Assembly: GCF_011682065.1 (NCBI RefSeq)
Contig: NZ_VUYU01000007.1
Coordinates: forward strand, 289,991 to 353,990
Origin: Massilia rubra
GTDB taxonomy: Bacteria > Pseudomonadota > Gammaproteobacteria > Burkholderiales > Burkholderiaceae_D
Reading direction: 5' to 3'
DNA: 64,000 bases
The notes under the pieces are model-generated. The model was not told where the DNA came from and did no database searches. It worked only from the letters and a program-made list of their open reading frames with translations. Of the stretch, positions 19,205-27,352 are shown in pieces; the first letter of the stretch is position 1; every line of letters starts with the position of its first letter. The translations under genes were made by a program, and so were the position numbers.

Positions 19205-19960
19205 ATGCGCCGTCCTATCGTCCTTGTTCCCGCTTGCACGCGCCAGATCGGCCCTCATCCGTATCACGCCGCGCAGCTAAAATATGTCGACGCCGTCGTC
19301 CTCGGCGCCGACTGCGCTCCCATGGTCCTGCCCGCGCTCGGCGCCGCGCTCGACCTCGAAGCATCGCTCTCCGTATGCGACGGCATCATGCTGACCGGCT
19401 CGGCCTCGAACGTGCATCCGAGCTACTACGACCAGGACGTGCGCGACCCGAGCCTGCCGCAGGACCCGGCGCGCGACGCCACCACCTTGCCGCTGATCCG
19501 CGCCGCCCTCGAGCGCGGCATTCCCATCATCGCGGTGTGCCGCGGTTTCCAGGAGATGAACGTGGCCCTCGGCGGCAGCCTGTACCAGGCGGTGCAGGAA
19601 GTCGAAGGCAAGATGGACCACCGCGAAGACCCGGACGCCTCCATCGAAGACCAGTACGGCCCGGCCCACGATGTGACCGTCACACCCGGCGGCGCCTTCC
19701 AGCGCATGCTCGGCGGCTTGACGCGCATCGCCGTCAATTCGCTGCACGGGCAGGGCGTCGATCGGCTCGCGCCCGGCATCGCCATCGAAGCGGTCTCGCA
19801 CGACGGCTTGGTGGAAGCATTCTCGGTGCCGTCCGCGCCTGGCTTTACCCTGGCCGTGCAGTGGCATCCCGAGTGGCTGATTCTTGAAAACCCGGCCTCG
19901 ATGGCCATGTTCGGCGCCTTCGGCCAGGCCTGCCGCGCTTTCCAGGCGAGGCGCGCATGA
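19205..19960 (+). CDS. puuD: gamma-glutamyl-gamma-aminobutyrate hydrolase family (class I amidotransferase fold)
   Basis: A cytoplasmic hydrolase expected to release glutamate and GABA from gamma-Glu-GABA. It has 251 residues from the ATG at 19205; the frame extends 27 codons upstream but the family begins near RRPIVLVPA. The triad is C112 (IAVCRGFQEMN), H221 and E223 (AVQWHPEW). GSASNVHPSYY and NSLHGQGVDRLAPG are characteristic of PuuD-like peptidase C26. It is first in the polyamine gene run. The ATG of an 18-codon ORF overlaps its stop but shows nothing recognisable. It may also act on other gamma-glutamyl compounds. Confidence 0.88.
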   Translation: MRRPIVLVPACTRQIGPHPYHAAQLKYVDAVVLGADCAPMVLPALGAALDLEASLSVCDGIMLTGSASNVHPSYYDQDVRDPSLPQDPARDATTLPLIRAALERGIPIIAVCRGFQEMNVALGGSLYQAVQEVEGKMDHREDPDASIEDQYGPAHDVTVTPGGAFQRMLGGLTRIAVNSLHGQGVDRLAPGIAIEAVSHDGLVEAFSVPSAPGFTLAVQWHPEWLILENPASMAMFGAFGQACRAFQARRA

Positions 19961-20071
19961 ACATCCGCAGCGCCAGCCGCTACGAAAAGTGGGCCCTCTG
20001 CTGCGTGCCTTAGCGCCGCTTGCCATCCTCGGTTCCACAGCACGCCCGCGGCAACTGCCCGCGCGCGCAAT

Positions 20072-20111
20072 GAGCAAACTACAGAGCGCAAATTACAGAG
20101 CGCAAACTACA
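20072..20111 (+). repeat. 14-bp tandem repeat in the puuA leader
   Basis: Three units of GAGCGCAAAYTACA (the first is 2 bases shorter) lie at 20072-20083, 20084-20097 and 20098-20111. They end directly before the ribosome site region of the next gene. Confidence 0.7.
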
Positions 20112-20122
20112 GAGAGAACATC

Positions 20123-21493
20123 ATGGCAATTCGCGAAAACTTTACCTACACCGACATGGACCTGTGGCTCAACGAGAAACGGGTCACCGAAATCGAATGC
20201 CTGATTCCCGACTTGACCGGGGTCGCGCGCGGCAAAATCCTCCCGCGCGGTAAATTCACGCAGGAGCGCGGCATGCGCATCCCCGAGGCGGTGCTGGGCA
20301 TGACCGTGACCGGCAATTACCCGGTCGACGACGAAGCCTACGACCGCGCCATCTCGGCCACCGACCGCGACATGATCCTGAAAGCCGATCCGACCACCAT
20401 CACCATGGTGCCGTGGGCGGTCGATCCGACCGCGCAGGTGATCCACGACTGCTATTTCGCCGACGGCAAACTGGTCGACTTCGCGCCGCGCACGGTGCTG
20501 CGCCGCGTCTTGAAGCTGTACGCCGACAAGGGCTGGAAGCCGGTGGTCGCGCCCGAACTCGAGTTCTACCTGACCGCCAAGAACATCGATCCCGACCTGC
20601 CCCTGAAACCGCCGATCGGCCGCAGCGGCCGCGCCGAAACCAGCCGCCAGGTCTACAGCATCGACGCCGTCAACGAGTTCGATCCCCTGTTCGAAGACAT
20701 CTACGACTACTGCGAACTGATGAACCTCGACGTCGACACCCTGATCCACGAGATCGGCGCCGGCCAGATGGAGATCAACTTCCTGCACGGCGATCCGCTC
20801 GGTCTCGCCGACAAGGTGTTCTTCTTCAAGCGCACCCTGCGCGAAGCGGCCCTCAAGCACGATATGTACGCCACCTTCATGGCCAAGCCGATGGCCGGCG
20901 AACCCGGTTCGGCCATGCACGTGCACCAGAGCGTGGTCGATACCAAGACCGGGCTGAATATCTTCAGCAGCGAAGACGGCTCGGCATCGCCCCTGTTCAA
21001 GCAGTACATCGGCGGCCTGCAGCGCTACATGCCCTCGGCCATGGCGATCGTCGCGCCGTACGTCAATTCGTACCGCCGCATCGTGCGCCACACCGCCGCC
21101 CCGATCAACATCCAGTGGGGCCTGGACAACCGCACGGTGGGCTTTCGCGTGCCGGAGTCCGGCGTGCAGGACCGCCGCGTGGAAAACCGCATCATCGGCG
21201 CCGACGCCAATCCCTACCTGGCGCTGGCCGTCACCCTGGCCTGCGGCTACCTCGGCATGACCGAGCAGTTGGAACCGACCGCGATGATGAACGGCAGCGC
21301 CTACGAAATGCCGTTCGAACTGCCGCAAGGCCTGCCCGAAGCGCTGCACCTGCTGCGCGCCGAGGACAAGCTGCGCACGGTGCTGGGCGAGCGCTTCATC
21401 GATGTGTATGCGGCCATCAAGGACCTCGAACACCAGGAATTCATGACCGTCATCAGCCCGTGGGAACGCGAACACCTGCTGTTGCACGTGTAA
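20123..21493 (+). CDS. puuA: glutamine synthetase family, gamma-glutamylpolyamine synthetase-like
   Basis: A cytoplasmic ATP-dependent ligase of the glutamine synthetase fold, here likely to join glutamate to putrescine or another amine. It has 456 residues. Family blocks: the N-terminal beta-grasp (VTEIECLIPDLTGVARGKILPR), PELEFYLTA, EIGAGQMEINFLHGDPL, FMAKPMAGEPGSAMHVHQS, and NRTVGFRVPESG followed by ENRIIGADANPYLALA. The Tyr adenylylation loop of GlnA is absent, as in PuuA/SpuI proteins. Its position between a PuuD-like hydrolase and a SpuC-like aminotransferase supports polyamine use rather than ammonium assimilation; the exact amine is inferred. Confidence 0.9.
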   Translation: MAIRENFTYTDMDLWLNEKRVTEIECLIPDLTGVARGKILPRGKFTQERGMRIPEAVLGMTVTGNYPVDDEAYDRAISATDRDMILKADPTTITMVPWAVDPTAQVIHDCYFADGKLVDFAPRTVLRRVLKLYADKGWKPVVAPELEFYLTAKNIDPDLPLKPPIGRSGRAETSRQVYSIDAVNEFDPLFEDIYDYCELMNLDVDTLIHEIGAGQMEINFLHGDPLGLADKVFFFKRTLREAALKHDMYATFMAKPMAGEPGSAMHVHQSVVDTKTGLNIFSSEDGSASPLFKQYIGGLQRYMPSAMAIVAPYVNSYRRIVRHTAAPINIQWGLDNRTVGFRVPESGVQDRRVENRIIGADANPYLALAVTLACGYLGMTEQLEPTAMMNGSAYEMPFELPQGLPEALHLLRAEDKLRTVLGERFIDVYAAIKDLEHQEFMTVISPWEREHLLLHV

Positions 21494-21552
21494 GCATCGC
21501 GCAGCACCGACAACAACGATAACAATAACGATAACGATAAACGAGGTCCATC

Positions 21553-23001
21553 ATGACAGCCAACCCCATGGTCCCGAGCGCCGCGCTGGTCGCGTCGGTC
21601 AAGGCCGCCACGCACAACGTCTACGACACCGCCGAAATCCAGCGCCAGGACGCGGCGCACTATATGCATCCCTTCACCGACCACAAGGCGCTGGGCGAAC
21701 GCGGCGCGCGCGTGATGGTGCGCGGCGACGGCATCTACCTGTGGGATTCCGAGGGCAACAAGATCCTCGACGGCATGTCCGGCCTGTGGTGCGTGAATGT
21801 CGGCTACGGGCGCACCAGCATCTCGGACGCGGTCTACCGCCAGATGCAGACGCTGCCCTTCTATAACAGCTTCTTCAACACCACCAACGTGCCGGCCACG
21901 CGCCTGGCCGCGCTGCTGGTGGAGATTTCGCCGCCCCAGTTCAACCACGTGTTCTTCACCGGTTCCGGCTCGGAAGCGAACGACACCAACCTGCGCATGG
22001 TGCGCCGCTACTGGGACCTCAAAGGCCAGCCGCAGCGCCACACCATCATCAGCCGCTACAACGCCTACCACGGCAGCACCGTGGCCGGCGCCGCGCTGGG
22101 CGGCATGGCGGGCATGCACGAGCAGGGCGGCATGATCCCGGGGATCGAGCATATCGGCCAGCCGAACTACCTGGAAAACGGCAGCGGCATGACGCTTGAT
22201 GAATTCGGCATCGTGGCCGCCGGCTGGCTCGAGACCAAAATCCTCGAGGTCGGCGCCGACAAAGTGGCCGCCTTTATCGGCGAGCCGGTGCAGGGCGCGG
22301 GCGGCGTGATCATTCCACCGGCCACCTACTGGCCCGAAATCGGCCGCATCTGCGACAAATACGGCGTGCTCTTGATCGCCGACGAAGTCATTTGCGGGTT
22401 TGGCCGTCTTGGTACATGGTTTGGCTCCGAGTTGATGCAGATCAAACCTGACTTGATTACGTTCGCGAAGGGTGTGACCTCGGGATATGTTCCATTAGGT
22501 GGCGTGCTGGTCGGTGACCGGGTCGCCAGCGTGTTGATCAACGAAGGCGGCGATTTCAATCACGGTTTCACGTATTCCGGCCATCCGGTGGCGTGTGCGG
22601 CGGCGCTCGAAAACATCCGCATCCTGATGGACGAGCGCCTGGTGCAGCAGGTGGCGCAAGATACCGGCCCGTACCTGAAAGAGAAGTTCGAAGCGCTGAT
22701 GGACCATCCGCTGGTCGGTTACGCCGACACCTGCGGCTTCGTGGCGGGGCTGAACCTGGTGCGCAAGAAGGCCGCGGTGGTGCACGACTGCGAGTACTTC
22801 GATCCGGAGCAAGGCGTGGGCATGATCTGCCGCGGCTATATGTTCGCCAACGGGATCATCATGCGCGCCGTGGGCGACCGCATGATCATCGCGCCGCCGC
22901 TGGTGATGACGCGCGCGCAGATCGACGAAATGATTTTCAAGATCAGGTACTGCCTCGAGGCCACCCTGATCGACGTGCAGAAGCGGGGCTGGGTAGCTTG
23001 A
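21553..23001 (+). CDS. spuC: class III aminotransferase, putrescine/polyamine:pyruvate type
   Basis: A PLP enzyme that moves an amino group from putrescine or a related amine to pyruvate. It has 482 residues. The Schiff-base lysine is K306 in LITFAKGVTSGYVPLGG; IADEVICGFGRLGTW and TGSGSEANDTNLRMVRRYW are standard class III blocks, and the N-terminal HYMHPFTDHKAL is typical of SpuC-like enzymes. A leader with repeated GATAAC motifs lies between it and puuA (59 bases), with GAGGTCC before the ATG. The third-position GC drops visibly over about 22380-22510, around the lysine. Its stop lies 3 bases before the second MITE-like copy. Confidence 0.92.
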   Translation: MTANPMVPSAALVASVKAATHNVYDTAEIQRQDAAHYMHPFTDHKALGERGARVMVRGDGIYLWDSEGNKILDGMSGLWCVNVGYGRTSISDAVYRQMQTLPFYNSFFNTTNVPATRLAALLVEISPPQFNHVFFTGSGSEANDTNLRMVRRYWDLKGQPQRHTIISRYNAYHGSTVAGAALGGMAGMHEQGGMIPGIEHIGQPNYLENGSGMTLDEFGIVAAGWLETKILEVGADKVAAFIGEPVQGAGGVIIPPATYWPEIGRICDKYGVLLIADEVICGFGRLGTWFGSELMQIKPDLITFAKGVTSGYVPLGGVLVGDRVASVLINEGGDFNHGFTYSGHPVACAAALENIRILMDERLVQQVAQDTGPYLKEKFEALMDHPLVGYADTCGFVAGLNLVRKKAAVVHDCEYFDPEQGVGMICRGYMFANGIIMRAVGDRMIIAPPLVMTRAQIDEMIFKIRYCLEATLIDVQKRGWVA

Positions 23002-23004
23002 ACT

Positions 23005-23163
23005 AAGTAAGTGCGCCGAAATTCTTGTCATTTCTAGCTTCCATAAGCGGCGCCTTGCTGCGTTGCCCACCGCTAGCAGTGCTCGCACTGCGTCGCGGCG
23101 TGCGCCTTGCCAGGCATCCGCTTCTGTTCGCAATAAATGACAATAATTTCTGCACACTTACTA
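23005..23163. repeat. 159-bp MITE-like element, copy 2
   Basis: The second copy of the element at 14371-14529, in the same orientation on the + strand and differing at only a few positions. It fills almost all of the gap between spuC and potF. Terminal inverted repeats start AGTAAGTG and end CACTTACT. Confidence 0.85.
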
Positions 23164-23181
23164 ACTTGATCGGGAGCCAGG

Positions 23182-24291
23182 ATGAAGACGATACGCCGCA
23201 TCGCACGCAGCTTCATCCTCGGCCTCGCGGCCGCCGCCAGCGTGGTGGCCGCCGCCCCGCCGGAAGAGAAAGTCCTCAACATTTACAACTGGTCCGACTA
23301 CATCGCCGACGACACGGTCCGCAACTTCGAAAAAGAAACCGGCATCAAGGTCCGCTACGATGCCTTCGACAGCAACGAAGTCCTGCACGCCAAGCTCACC
23401 GCCGGCAAAACCGGCTACGACATCGTGGTCCCCACCGCCCACTGGGCGCGCCTGCAAATCGACGGCGGCCTGCTGCGCCCCCTCGACAAGGCCAGCCTGC
23501 CTTACCTGGCCAACCTGGACCCGACACTGCAGGACCTGGTCAAGCGGGTCGACCCGGACAACAAGCACCTGGTGGTCTGGCTGTGGGGTTACACCACGCT
23601 CGGCATCAACGTCGACAAGGTCAAGGCGGCGCTGGGGTCTTTACCCATGCCCGACAATGTATGGGACCTGGTGTTCGATCCGCGCTACGCCAGCAAACTG
23701 ACCTCGTGCGGCATTTCCTTTCTCGACTCGCCGTCCGAAGTGCTGCCCGCCGCGCTACTCTACATCGGCAAGCCGGCCTACTCGAAGAACAGCGCCGACT
23801 ACCAGGACGCCGGGCGCATGCTGCAGGCGATCCGCCCGTCGGTGACCCTGTTCAGTTCTTCGGGCTACATCAACGACCTGGCCAACGGCGCCCTGTGCGT
23901 CTCGCTCGGCTGGTCGGGCGACATCAACATCGCGCGCCAGCGCGCCATCGACAACAAGAATGGCCACACCATCGTGGCGCTGGTGCCGAAGACGGCCACC
24001 CTGATGTTCGACACCATGGCCATTCCGGCCGACGCCCCGCATCCGGGCAACGCCCACCTGTGGATCAACTATATTTTGCGCCCCGAGGTGCACGCGAGCC
24101 TGACCAACAAGGTTTTCTACGCCAACCCGAACAAGGCCGCCACCCCGATGGTGCGGCCCGACATCGCCGGCAACCGCACGGTTTACCTGTCCGACGCCGA
24201 CAAGCAACGCATGGTGGTGCCCGAGCCCTTGAGCGCCGAAGCGCGCCGCACCATGACGCGCGTGTTCACCCGTTTCAAGACCGGAATGTAA
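23182..24291 (+). CDS. potF: polyamine ABC transporter, periplasmic binding protein
   Basis: The periplasmic receptor for putrescine/spermidine import. It has 369 residues with a signal peptide (about 1-26, FILGLAAAASVVAAAP). LNIYNWSDYIADDTVRNFEKETG is the classic PotF/PotD N-terminus, followed by YDIVVPTAHWARLQIDGG and WLWGYTTLGIN. GGGAGCCAGG lies just upstream of the ATG. The MITE-like element sits directly in front and could change its expression relative to spuC. It starts the potFGHI run. Confidence 0.94.
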   Translation: MKTIRRIARSFILGLAAAASVVAAAPPEEKVLNIYNWSDYIADDTVRNFEKETGIKVRYDAFDSNEVLHAKLTAGKTGYDIVVPTAHWARLQIDGGLLRPLDKASLPYLANLDPTLQDLVKRVDPDNKHLVVWLWGYTTLGINVDKVKAALGSLPMPDNVWDLVFDPRYASKLTSCGISFLDSPSEVLPAALLYIGKPAYSKNSADYQDAGRMLQAIRPSVTLFSSSGYINDLANGALCVSLGWSGDINIARQRAIDNKNGHTIVALVPKTATLMFDTMAIPADAPHPGNAHLWINYILRPEVHASLTNKVFYANPNKAATPMVRPDIAGNRTVYLSDADKQRMVVPEPLSAEARRTMTRVFTRFKTGM

Positions 24292-24370
24292 TCGGCAATG
24301 TAATCATTTTGCATGCAGACCGGCGTATGTCCGATAAAATTGCGGCTTTGCCTCATCTTTCATCATCCCT

Positions 24371-25504
24371 ATGACGATTGCACAACCCGCAAGCTCGCAG
24401 CCCTTTCTCCTGATCCGCAACCTGGTCAAGGAATTCGATGGCGTGCGCGCCGTGAACGATATTTCGCTGGCCATCGACAAAGGCGAGATCTTCGCGCTGC
24501 TGGGCAGCTCCGGCTGCGGCAAGTCGACCCTGCTGCGCATGCTGGCCGGCTTCGAGACCCCGACCGCCGGCGCCATCGAACTGGCCGGCCAGGACCTGGT
24601 CGGCGTGCCGCCCTACGAGCGCCCGGTCAACATGATGTTCCAGTCGTACGCGCTGTTCCCGCACCTGACGGTGTGGGACAACGTCGCTTTCGGCCTGCGC
24701 CGCGACGGTTTGCCTAAGGCCGCCATCGCCGAACGGGTCGACCAGATGCTGGCGCTGGTGCAGCTGGGCGCCTACGCCAAACGCAAGCCGCACCAGCTCT
24801 CGGGCGGGCAGCAGCAACGCGTGGCGCTGGCGCGCAGCCTGGCCAAGCGCCCGCAATTGCTGCTGCTCGACGAGCCGCTCGGCGCGCTCGACAAAAAACT
24901 GCGCGAACAGACCCAGATGGAACTGGTCAACATCATCGAGCAGGTCGGCGTGACCTGCGTGATGGTCACCCACGACCAGGACGAGGCCATGAGCATGGCC
25001 ACCCGCATCGCCGTCATGAGCGAAGGGCGCATCCTGCAGGTGGGCGCGCCGGGCGAGATTTACGAAACCCCCAACTGCCGCTTCGTGGCCGACTTCATCG
25101 GCACCGCCAACATGTTCAACGGCCATGTGCGCGTCGACCAGCCCGACCATGTCGTCGTCGAGACAGCCGAATGCCGCCACTACGTCAGCCACGGCATCAG
25201 CGGCACCAACAACATGCCGGTCAGCGTGGCGGTGCGGCCCGAAAAAATCGCCCTCCAGCGCCAGATGCCCGGCGTGGAGCAGCGCGCCTCGGCCGCCGAA
25301 GACGGCTACAACTGCGTGGCCGGCGAGATCGTCAACGTCTCCTACTTCGGCAGCGAGACGCACTACCAGGTGCGCATGGCGCAAGGCGGCATCCTCAAGG
25401 TGGCGCGCACCAACGCCGCGCGCCATGAAGAGGCGCGCATGGAGCGCGGCCAGCATGTCGTCGCGTGGTGGGATGGCAGCGACATCGTGGTCCTGACCCA
25501 TTGA
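24371..25504 (+). CDS. potG: polyamine ABC transporter, ATP-binding subunit
   Basis: The cytoplasmic ATPase of the polyamine importer. It has 377 residues. Walker A is GSSGCGKST, the Q-loop region NMMFQSYALFPH, the ABC signature LSGGQQQR, Walker B LLLLDEPLGALD and the switch MVTHDQDEA. The C-terminal TOBE domain (about 285-375, VRPEKIALQRQ ... YFGSETHYQVRM) is present. It follows potF by 79 bases and precedes potH by 7 bases. Confidence 0.96.
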   Translation: MTIAQPASSQPFLLIRNLVKEFDGVRAVNDISLAIDKGEIFALLGSSGCGKSTLLRMLAGFETPTAGAIELAGQDLVGVPPYERPVNMMFQSYALFPHLTVWDNVAFGLRRDGLPKAAIAERVDQMLALVQLGAYAKRKPHQLSGGQQQRVALARSLAKRPQLLLLDEPLGALDKKLREQTQMELVNIIEQVGVTCVMVTHDQDEAMSMATRIAVMSEGRILQVGAPGEIYETPNCRFVADFIGTANMFNGHVRVDQPDHVVVETAECRHYVSHGISGTNNMPVSVAVRPEKIALQRQMPGVEQRASAAEDGYNCVAGEIVNVSYFGSETHYQVRMAQGGILKVARTNAARHEEARMERGQHVVAWWDGSDIVVLTH

Positions 25505-25511
25505 GGCGGCC

Positions 25512-26417
25512 ATGATCAAGCCTTTTCGACCACCCGCGGCCGGGCGCCGCTTCGTCATCGGCGTGCCGCTGGTGTGGCTCACCATCGCCTTCCTGATCCC
25601 GTTCCTGATCGTGCTGCGCATGAGTTTTTCGGAGCTCGACGAGAGCGGCAGCCCGTTCGGTCCCCTGGTCACATTCAGCGACGGGGTCCTCTCCATCAAG
25701 GCCAAGGTGGTTAACTACGTCGCCCTGACCGAGGACTCCACCTACCTGTGGACGTTCATGCGCTCGCTCGGCTACGCCGGCCTGACCATGGTCCTGTGCC
25801 TGGCGACCGGCTACCCGTTCGCCTACTTCATGGCGCGCGCCAATCCGGCGCACCGCACGGTGCTCCTGATGATGGTGATGCTGCCGTTCTGGACCTCCTT
25901 CCTGCTGCGCATCTACGCCTGGAAGGGTATCCTGGCCAACCAGGGCCTGCTCAACAACCTGCTGCTGTGGCTCGGCGCGATCGACGAACCGCTGAAAATG
26001 ATGAACACCCCGTTCGCGCTGGTGCTGGGGATGTTCTACGCCTACCTGCCGTTCATGATCCTGCCGCTGTACGCCAACCTGGTCAAGCTGGACGTGCGCT
26101 ACCTGGAAGCGGCGGCCGACCTGGGCGCGACGCCCTGGCAAGCGTTCTGGCGCATCACCGTGCCGCTGTCCAAATCCGGCATCATCGCCGGCGCCATGCT
26201 GGTGTTCATTCCGGCGGTGGGCGAATTCGTCATTCCCGAACTGCTCGGCGGCCCCGAAACGCTGATGATCGGACGCCTGCTGTGGGACGAATTTTTCGTC
26301 AACACCGACTGGCCGCGCGCGTCGGCGCTGGCGGTGGTGGCGATCCTGCTGATCCTGGTGCCGATGGCGATCTTCAATAAATACAAGGCCGAACAGGAAG
26401 CGGAGGACCGCGCATGA
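25512..26417 (+). CDS. potH: polyamine ABC transporter, permease 1
   Basis: The first inner-membrane subunit. It has 301 residues with about six hydrophobic spans. The EAA loop is recognisable as YLEAAADLGATPWQAFWRITVPLSKSGIIAG. The periplasmic loop after span 1 (LDESGSPFGPLVTFSDGVLSIKA) and the start region are typical of PotH. Its end overlaps the potI start by 4 bases (ATGA), so translation is coupled. Confidence 0.95.
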   Translation: MIKPFRPPAAGRRFVIGVPLVWLTIAFLIPFLIVLRMSFSELDESGSPFGPLVTFSDGVLSIKAKVVNYVALTEDSTYLWTFMRSLGYAGLTMVLCLATGYPFAYFMARANPAHRTVLLMMVMLPFWTSFLLRIYAWKGILANQGLLNNLLLWLGAIDEPLKMMNTPFALVLGMFYAYLPFMILPLYANLVKLDVRYLEAAADLGATPWQAFWRITVPLSKSGIIAGAMLVFIPAVGEFVIPELLGGPETLMIGRLLWDEFFVNTDWPRASALAVVAILLILVPMAIFNKYKAEQEAEDRA

Positions 26418-27277
26418 GCACCAACATGAGCGCGAAGGTGAACAAAATGACCTTGGCCCGCTGGTTCGGGCGCGGCTGGCTGTCGATGGGCTACCTGTTC
26501 CTGTACCTGCCGCTGATGGTGCTGGTTGTGTTTTCGTTTAACAGCTCGCGCCAGGACATGGTGTGGAGCGGTTTTTCAACCCAGTGGTACCCGGAACTGT
26601 TCAAGGATGCGGAACTGGTCAGCGGCTTCGTGCTGTCGCTCAAAATCGCCCTGACCAGCGCCACCGCCGCCGTGCTGCTGGGGACCATGGCCGCCTTTGC
26701 CCTGAACCGCTACAAGCGCTTTCCGGGCCGCCTGCTGTTCTCCGGGATGGTCAGCGCGCCGCTGGTCATGCCCGAGGTGATCATCGGCCTGTCGCTGCTG
26801 CTGATGCTCGTCTCGGTGCAGAAGATCTTCGGCTTTCCCGAGCGCGGCGCGTTTACCATCTGGATCGGCCACACGCTGCTCGGCATGGCCTATGCGGCCG
26901 TGGTGGTGCAGTCGCGCCTGCGCGAGATGAACCGCTCGCTCGAAGAAGCGGCCATGGACCTGGGCTGCCGTCCCTACCAGGTGTTCTTCCTGGTGACCTT
27001 GCCGAACATTACGCAGTCGCTGGCCTCGGCCTGGCTGCTCACGTTTACGCTCTCGCTGGACGACGTGGTGCTGTCGAACTTCCTGTCCGGCCCCGGCTCG
27101 ACGACCATGCCGCTGGTGATCATGTCGCGTGCGCGCCTGGGGCTGGACCCGCGCGTGAACGCGGTGGCGGCGTTGACAATCCTGGTGGTGTCGACCGGCG
27201 TGATCATCGCCGCCATCATGATGGCGCGCGCCGAGCGGCAGCGCCAGAAGCAGGTGGCGGCCGCAGTCAAGTCTTAA
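26414..27277 (+). CDS. potI: polyamine ABC transporter, permease 2
   Basis: The second inner-membrane subunit. It has 287 residues, about six spans, and the EAA loop NRSLEEAAMDLGCRPYQVFFLVTLPNITQSLASA. SLDDVVLSNFLSGPGSTTMPLVI is the standard PotI block. The ATG overlapping the potH stop was taken as the start; later in-frame ATGs exist within 36 bases. A hairpin follows 22 bases past the stop. Confidence 0.95.
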   Translation: MSTNMSAKVNKMTLARWFGRGWLSMGYLFLYLPLMVLVVFSFNSSRQDMVWSGFSTQWYPELFKDAELVSGFVLSLKIALTSATAAVLLGTMAAFALNRYKRFPGRLLFSGMVSAPLVMPEVIIGLSLLLMLVSVQKIFGFPERGAFTIWIGHTLLGMAYAAVVVQSRLREMNRSLEEAAMDLGCRPYQVFFLVTLPNITQSLASAWLLTFTLSLDDVVLSNFLSGPGSTTMPLVIMSRARLGLDPRVNAVAALTILVVSTGVIIAAIMMARAERQRQKQVAAAVKS

Positions 27278-27298
27278 CGCTCTTCGGCCGCTGTTTAC

Positions 27299-27324
27299 GG
27301 TGGTGGGCAAGCATGCCCGCCACC
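27299..27324 (+). terminator. hairpin between potI and the DUF3138 gene
   Basis: GGTGGTGGGC (27299-27308) pairs with GCCCGCCACC (27315-27324) apart from one G-C/T mismatch in the middle. No T run follows. It may reduce rather than stop read-through into the porin-like gene. Confidence 0.45.
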
Positions 27325-27352
27325 CTCACCGTTGGCCCGAGAGGAGTGATTC

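Noticed and set aside
19957..20013. 18-codon ORF overlapping the puuD stop
   Set aside because: Too short, no ribosome site and no recognisable sequence.
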